Assembly: GCA_022792535.1 (NCBI GenBank)
Contig: JAAWBG010000021.1
Location: 43,837 to 107,836, forward strand
DNA length: 64,000 bases
Source: Lachnospiraceae bacterium
GTDB taxonomy: Bacteria; Bacillota; Clostridia; Lachnospirales; Lachnospiraceae
Direction: 5' to 3'
The translations under genes were made by a program, and so were the position numbers. Under the pieces are notes generated by a model. It made no database searches. It was not told where the DNA came from and saw only the letters and a list, made by a program, of their open reading frames with translations. Of this stretch, positions 62,479 to 64,000 are shown one piece after another (the stretch's first letter is position 1; each line of letters begins with the position of its first letter).

Positions 62479-63738
62479 ATGGATACATTTTTGACAATGA
62501 CTGTAATACTGCTGGCTTTCGTAGTGCTGTTGGGATATTTTAACGAGAAAGTCACAAAGTTAACCCATGAAATTGCGCTGATGCTGTTCAGCGTTGGAAT
62601 CGGCGGTTTATTGGTGATCGCAGGCATTGCTTTTCAAGGAACAGAGACGGTGCTGCAGAGTCTGAAGGATTTCAGAATCTTTGATCTGGAAGAATTTTTG
62701 ATGGAAGGAGTTCTGTGCTTCATGTTGTTTGCAGGCTCTTGTCATATGCGGCTCAGAGATTTTAAGAGACATGCCCGTCCAGTTTTTGTGCTGTCTATTG
62801 CAGCCACTTTTTTAGGCGCTGTATTTTATGGACTTTTGTTCTACGGCGCAGGCAGGTTGTTAAGTCTTTCTCTGGATCTTCCGGTCTGCCTGATGTTTGG
62901 AAGCATTGTTGCGCCTACAGATCCCATAGCAGCCACCAGTATTTTGAAAAAATTCAATCTTCCATCCAATATCAGCTTTATCATAGAAGGGGAATCTCTT
63001 CTAAATGACGGTGTGGGAGTTGCCTTGTTTGTGTTTTTTTCCAGTATGGTCACAGCAGAAGAAAACAGTGGGTTTTTCCCGGTAATGGCAAAAGAGATTT
63101 TTGGGGCCCTTCTGGTGGGAGTAGTGGTGACTGGCATTTGCTTTCCTATTTTCCGGCGGACCTGCGACGGGGCGAGACAGATTTTCACCAGTCTTCTGGC
63201 AGTTTCCCTGTCCTATGTGCTCTGTGAAACTTTTGGATTTTCCGGGGCGATTGCCTCTGTGGTATGCGGCGTTCTCTTTTCCGCACTGCGCAATTATGTG
63301 GAAGCAAAAGAAGAGAAAATGGACTTGGAATTGTTTGATAACTTTTGGGAGGTCTTGGATACGCTTTTGAATTCTGTGCTGTATGTGATGCTGGGCTTAT
63401 CTTTTGTACATATCCTTCAGATGCCAAAAGTGCTGACCTTATCTTGTGTGGCAGTGCTGGCAAATATGATTGGAAGGTCGGGAAGCCTTGCGGTATCTGT
63501 ATTATTTACAGGCCCCCTGCCGGATGGGTATGATAAGCCTGCTTTTGTCAAGCTCCTTACTTGGGGCGGACTCAGAGGCGGACTTTCCGTTGCTCTTGCC
63601 ATGAGTACCCAGAGCATGCTGGATGAGAGCCTTTTTTATATTATTCTGGGCGGAACTTATGCCATTGTATTTTTCACCACTATTATTCAGGGTCTTACCA
63701 TGCCTAGCGTATACCGCAAGATTCAAGGAGGCCTGTGA
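62479..63738 (+). CDS. Cation/H+ antiporter, CPA1 family (NhaP type)
   Basis: This 419-residue integral membrane protein has about 12 hydrophobic segments. Family motifs are visible: APTDPIAATSILKKFNLPSN (the DP ion-binding pair) and EGESLLNDGVGVALFVFFSS (the ND pair of CPA1), then VLWGGLRGGLSVALAM-like LLTWGGLRGGLSVALA near the C-terminus. It exchanges Na+ (or K+) for protons at the cytoplasmic membrane. It starts behind GAAAGGTTGGTGCAAA. It has no link to the rpo genes other than position. Confidence 0.93.
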   Translation: MDTFLTMTVILLAFVVLLGYFNEKVTKLTHEIALMLFSVGIGGLLVIAGIAFQGTETVLQSLKDFRIFDLEEFLMEGVLCFMLFAGSCHMRLRDFKRHARPVFVLSIAATFLGAVFYGLLFYGAGRLLSLSLDLPVCLMFGSIVAPTDPIAATSILKKFNLPSNISFIIEGESLLNDGVGVALFVFFSSMVTAEENSGFFPVMAKEIFGALLVGVVVTGICFPIFRRTCDGARQIFTSLLAVSLSYVLCETFGFSGAIASVVCGVLFSALRNYVEAKEEKMDLELFDNFWEVLDTLLNSVLYVMLGLSFVHILQMPKVLTLSCVAVLANMIGRSGSLAVSVLFTGPLPDGYDKPAFVKLLTWGGLRGGLSVALAMSTQSMLDESLFYIILGGTYAIVFFTTIIQGLTMPSVYRKIQGGL

Positions 63739-63776
63739 ATAAGATCGCAAATTTCGGGAAAAATTAGAAAAAGTCC

Positions 63777-63805
63777 TTGACATGGCGATTTTATCTTTAT
63801 ATAAT
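63777..63805 (+). promoter_or_regulatory. Sigma-A promoter for the rpsL (str) operon
   Basis: TTGACA (63777-63782), a 17-base spacer and TATAAT (63800-63805) are the exact consensus. The leader to the rpsL ATG is about 135 bases. Confidence 0.93.
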
Positions 63806-63845
63806 GATTTAGCGTGCATATGAATATGCACTTATATTGTTTCAT

Positions 63846-63910
63846 AGGATTCGCGTGCCAAAGGCCCTTTTGACGCCTGAATCCTTATAGGAAATCCTGC
63901 AGAAGCAGGA
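63846..63910 (+). promoter_or_regulatory. Structured leader of the rpsL operon
   Basis: AGGATTC and GAATCCT (63846-63885) enclose a stem with GCGT and ACGC and further paired bases; a second hairpin TCCTGC-AGAA-GCAGGA follows (63895-63910). Such a leader suggests autogenous control by a str-operon ribosomal protein, but the family was not identified. Confidence 0.5.
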
Positions 63911-63945
63911 GATTCCATGATGAAAGTTTACAGGAGGTGAAAAGA

Positions 63946-64000
63946 ATGCCAACATTTAACCAGTTAGTAAGAAAGGGAAGACAGACATCTGAGAAGAAAT
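63946..64000 (+). CDS. rpsL: 30S ribosomal protein S12, 5' end
   Basis: The window ends after 18 codons. MPTFNQLVRKGRQTSEKK is the standard S12 N-terminus, and AGGAGGTGAAAAGA is the ribosome site. S12 lies at the decoding centre. The remaining str operon lies to the right of the window. Confidence 0.97.
   Translation, partial: MPTFNQLVRKGRQTSEKK

Noticed and set aside
1-64000. tRNA, rRNA, insertion sequences, integrases or prophage genes
   Set aside because: None was recognised on either strand; no transposase or integrase motif occurs in the ORF track.

Overview
The window looks like a chromosomal segment of a motile, low-to-moderate GC Clostridia, most likely a Lachnospiraceae member. The reasons are the fliW-csrA-flaG-fliD-fliS order, a glycosylated-flagellin locus built around Maf and legionaminic acid genes, the Firmicutes-type rpmG-secE-nusG-rplKAJL-rpoBC order, strong GGAGG ribosome sites, and sigma-28 promoters of the TAAN-N16-CCGAT type. 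This assignment is inferred from gene content and order; no rRNA gene is present to test it.

Layout. (1) 1-4646: late flagellar genes (3' part of flgL, fliW, csrA, flaG, fliD, fliS, a FliT/FlgN-like chaperone). (2) 4647-5279: no gene, but three tandem copies of a structured two-hairpin element. (3) 5280-18370: a sugar operon with two paralogous glycosyltransferases, the CDP-3,6-dideoxyhexose genes (rfbF, rfbG, rfbH, an RmlC-type epimerase, two SDR reductases), and an unusual trio: acylating aldehyde dehydrogenase, 4-hydroxy-2-oxoacid aldolase and a thiamine-diphosphate ligase. Together they suggest a branched-chain deoxysugar. (4) 18467-21349: an N-acetyl-sugar amidotransferase divergent from the main flagellin, both behind sigma-28-like promoters; the flagellin leader carries a textbook CsrA hairpin. 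(5) 21465-39010: Maf flagellin glycosyltransferase plus a nearly complete GDP-route legionaminic acid pathway (ptmE, legB, legC, legH, legG, legI, legF), several glycosyltransferases, WbqC, a methyltransferase, and an unrelated AAA-ATPase/PD-(D/E)XK gene inserted among them. (6) 39113-45655: two small unknown genes followed by a RADAR anti-phage system (rdrA ATPase and rdrB adenosine deaminase). rdrB is interrupted by a single in-frame TAA. (7) 45786-48048: a short second flagellin and, on the opposite strand, a FliD-like protein with its own sigma-28-like promoter. (8) 48395-64000: housekeeping genes rpmG, secE, nusG, rplK, rplA, rplJ, rplL, an inserted sigma/anti-sigma pair, rpoB, rpoC, a Na+/H+ antiporter and the start of rpsL. 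This part has repeats and an L10 leader.

How it works together. FliW/CsrA would restrain flagellin translation until the hook is complete; FlgL, FliD and FliS build and cap the filament. Legionaminic acid, probably amidinated by the PseA-type enzyme, would be loaded onto flagellin by Maf and extended by the other glycosyltransferases with a CDP-derived branched sugar. The RADAR genes sit as a defence island between the glycan genes and the second flagellin. The main candidates for undescribed biology are the triplicated RNA-like element, the aldehyde dehydrogenase/aldolase/ThDP route to a branched sugar, the stop-interrupted rdrB, and the repeat family inside the ribosomal protein operon.
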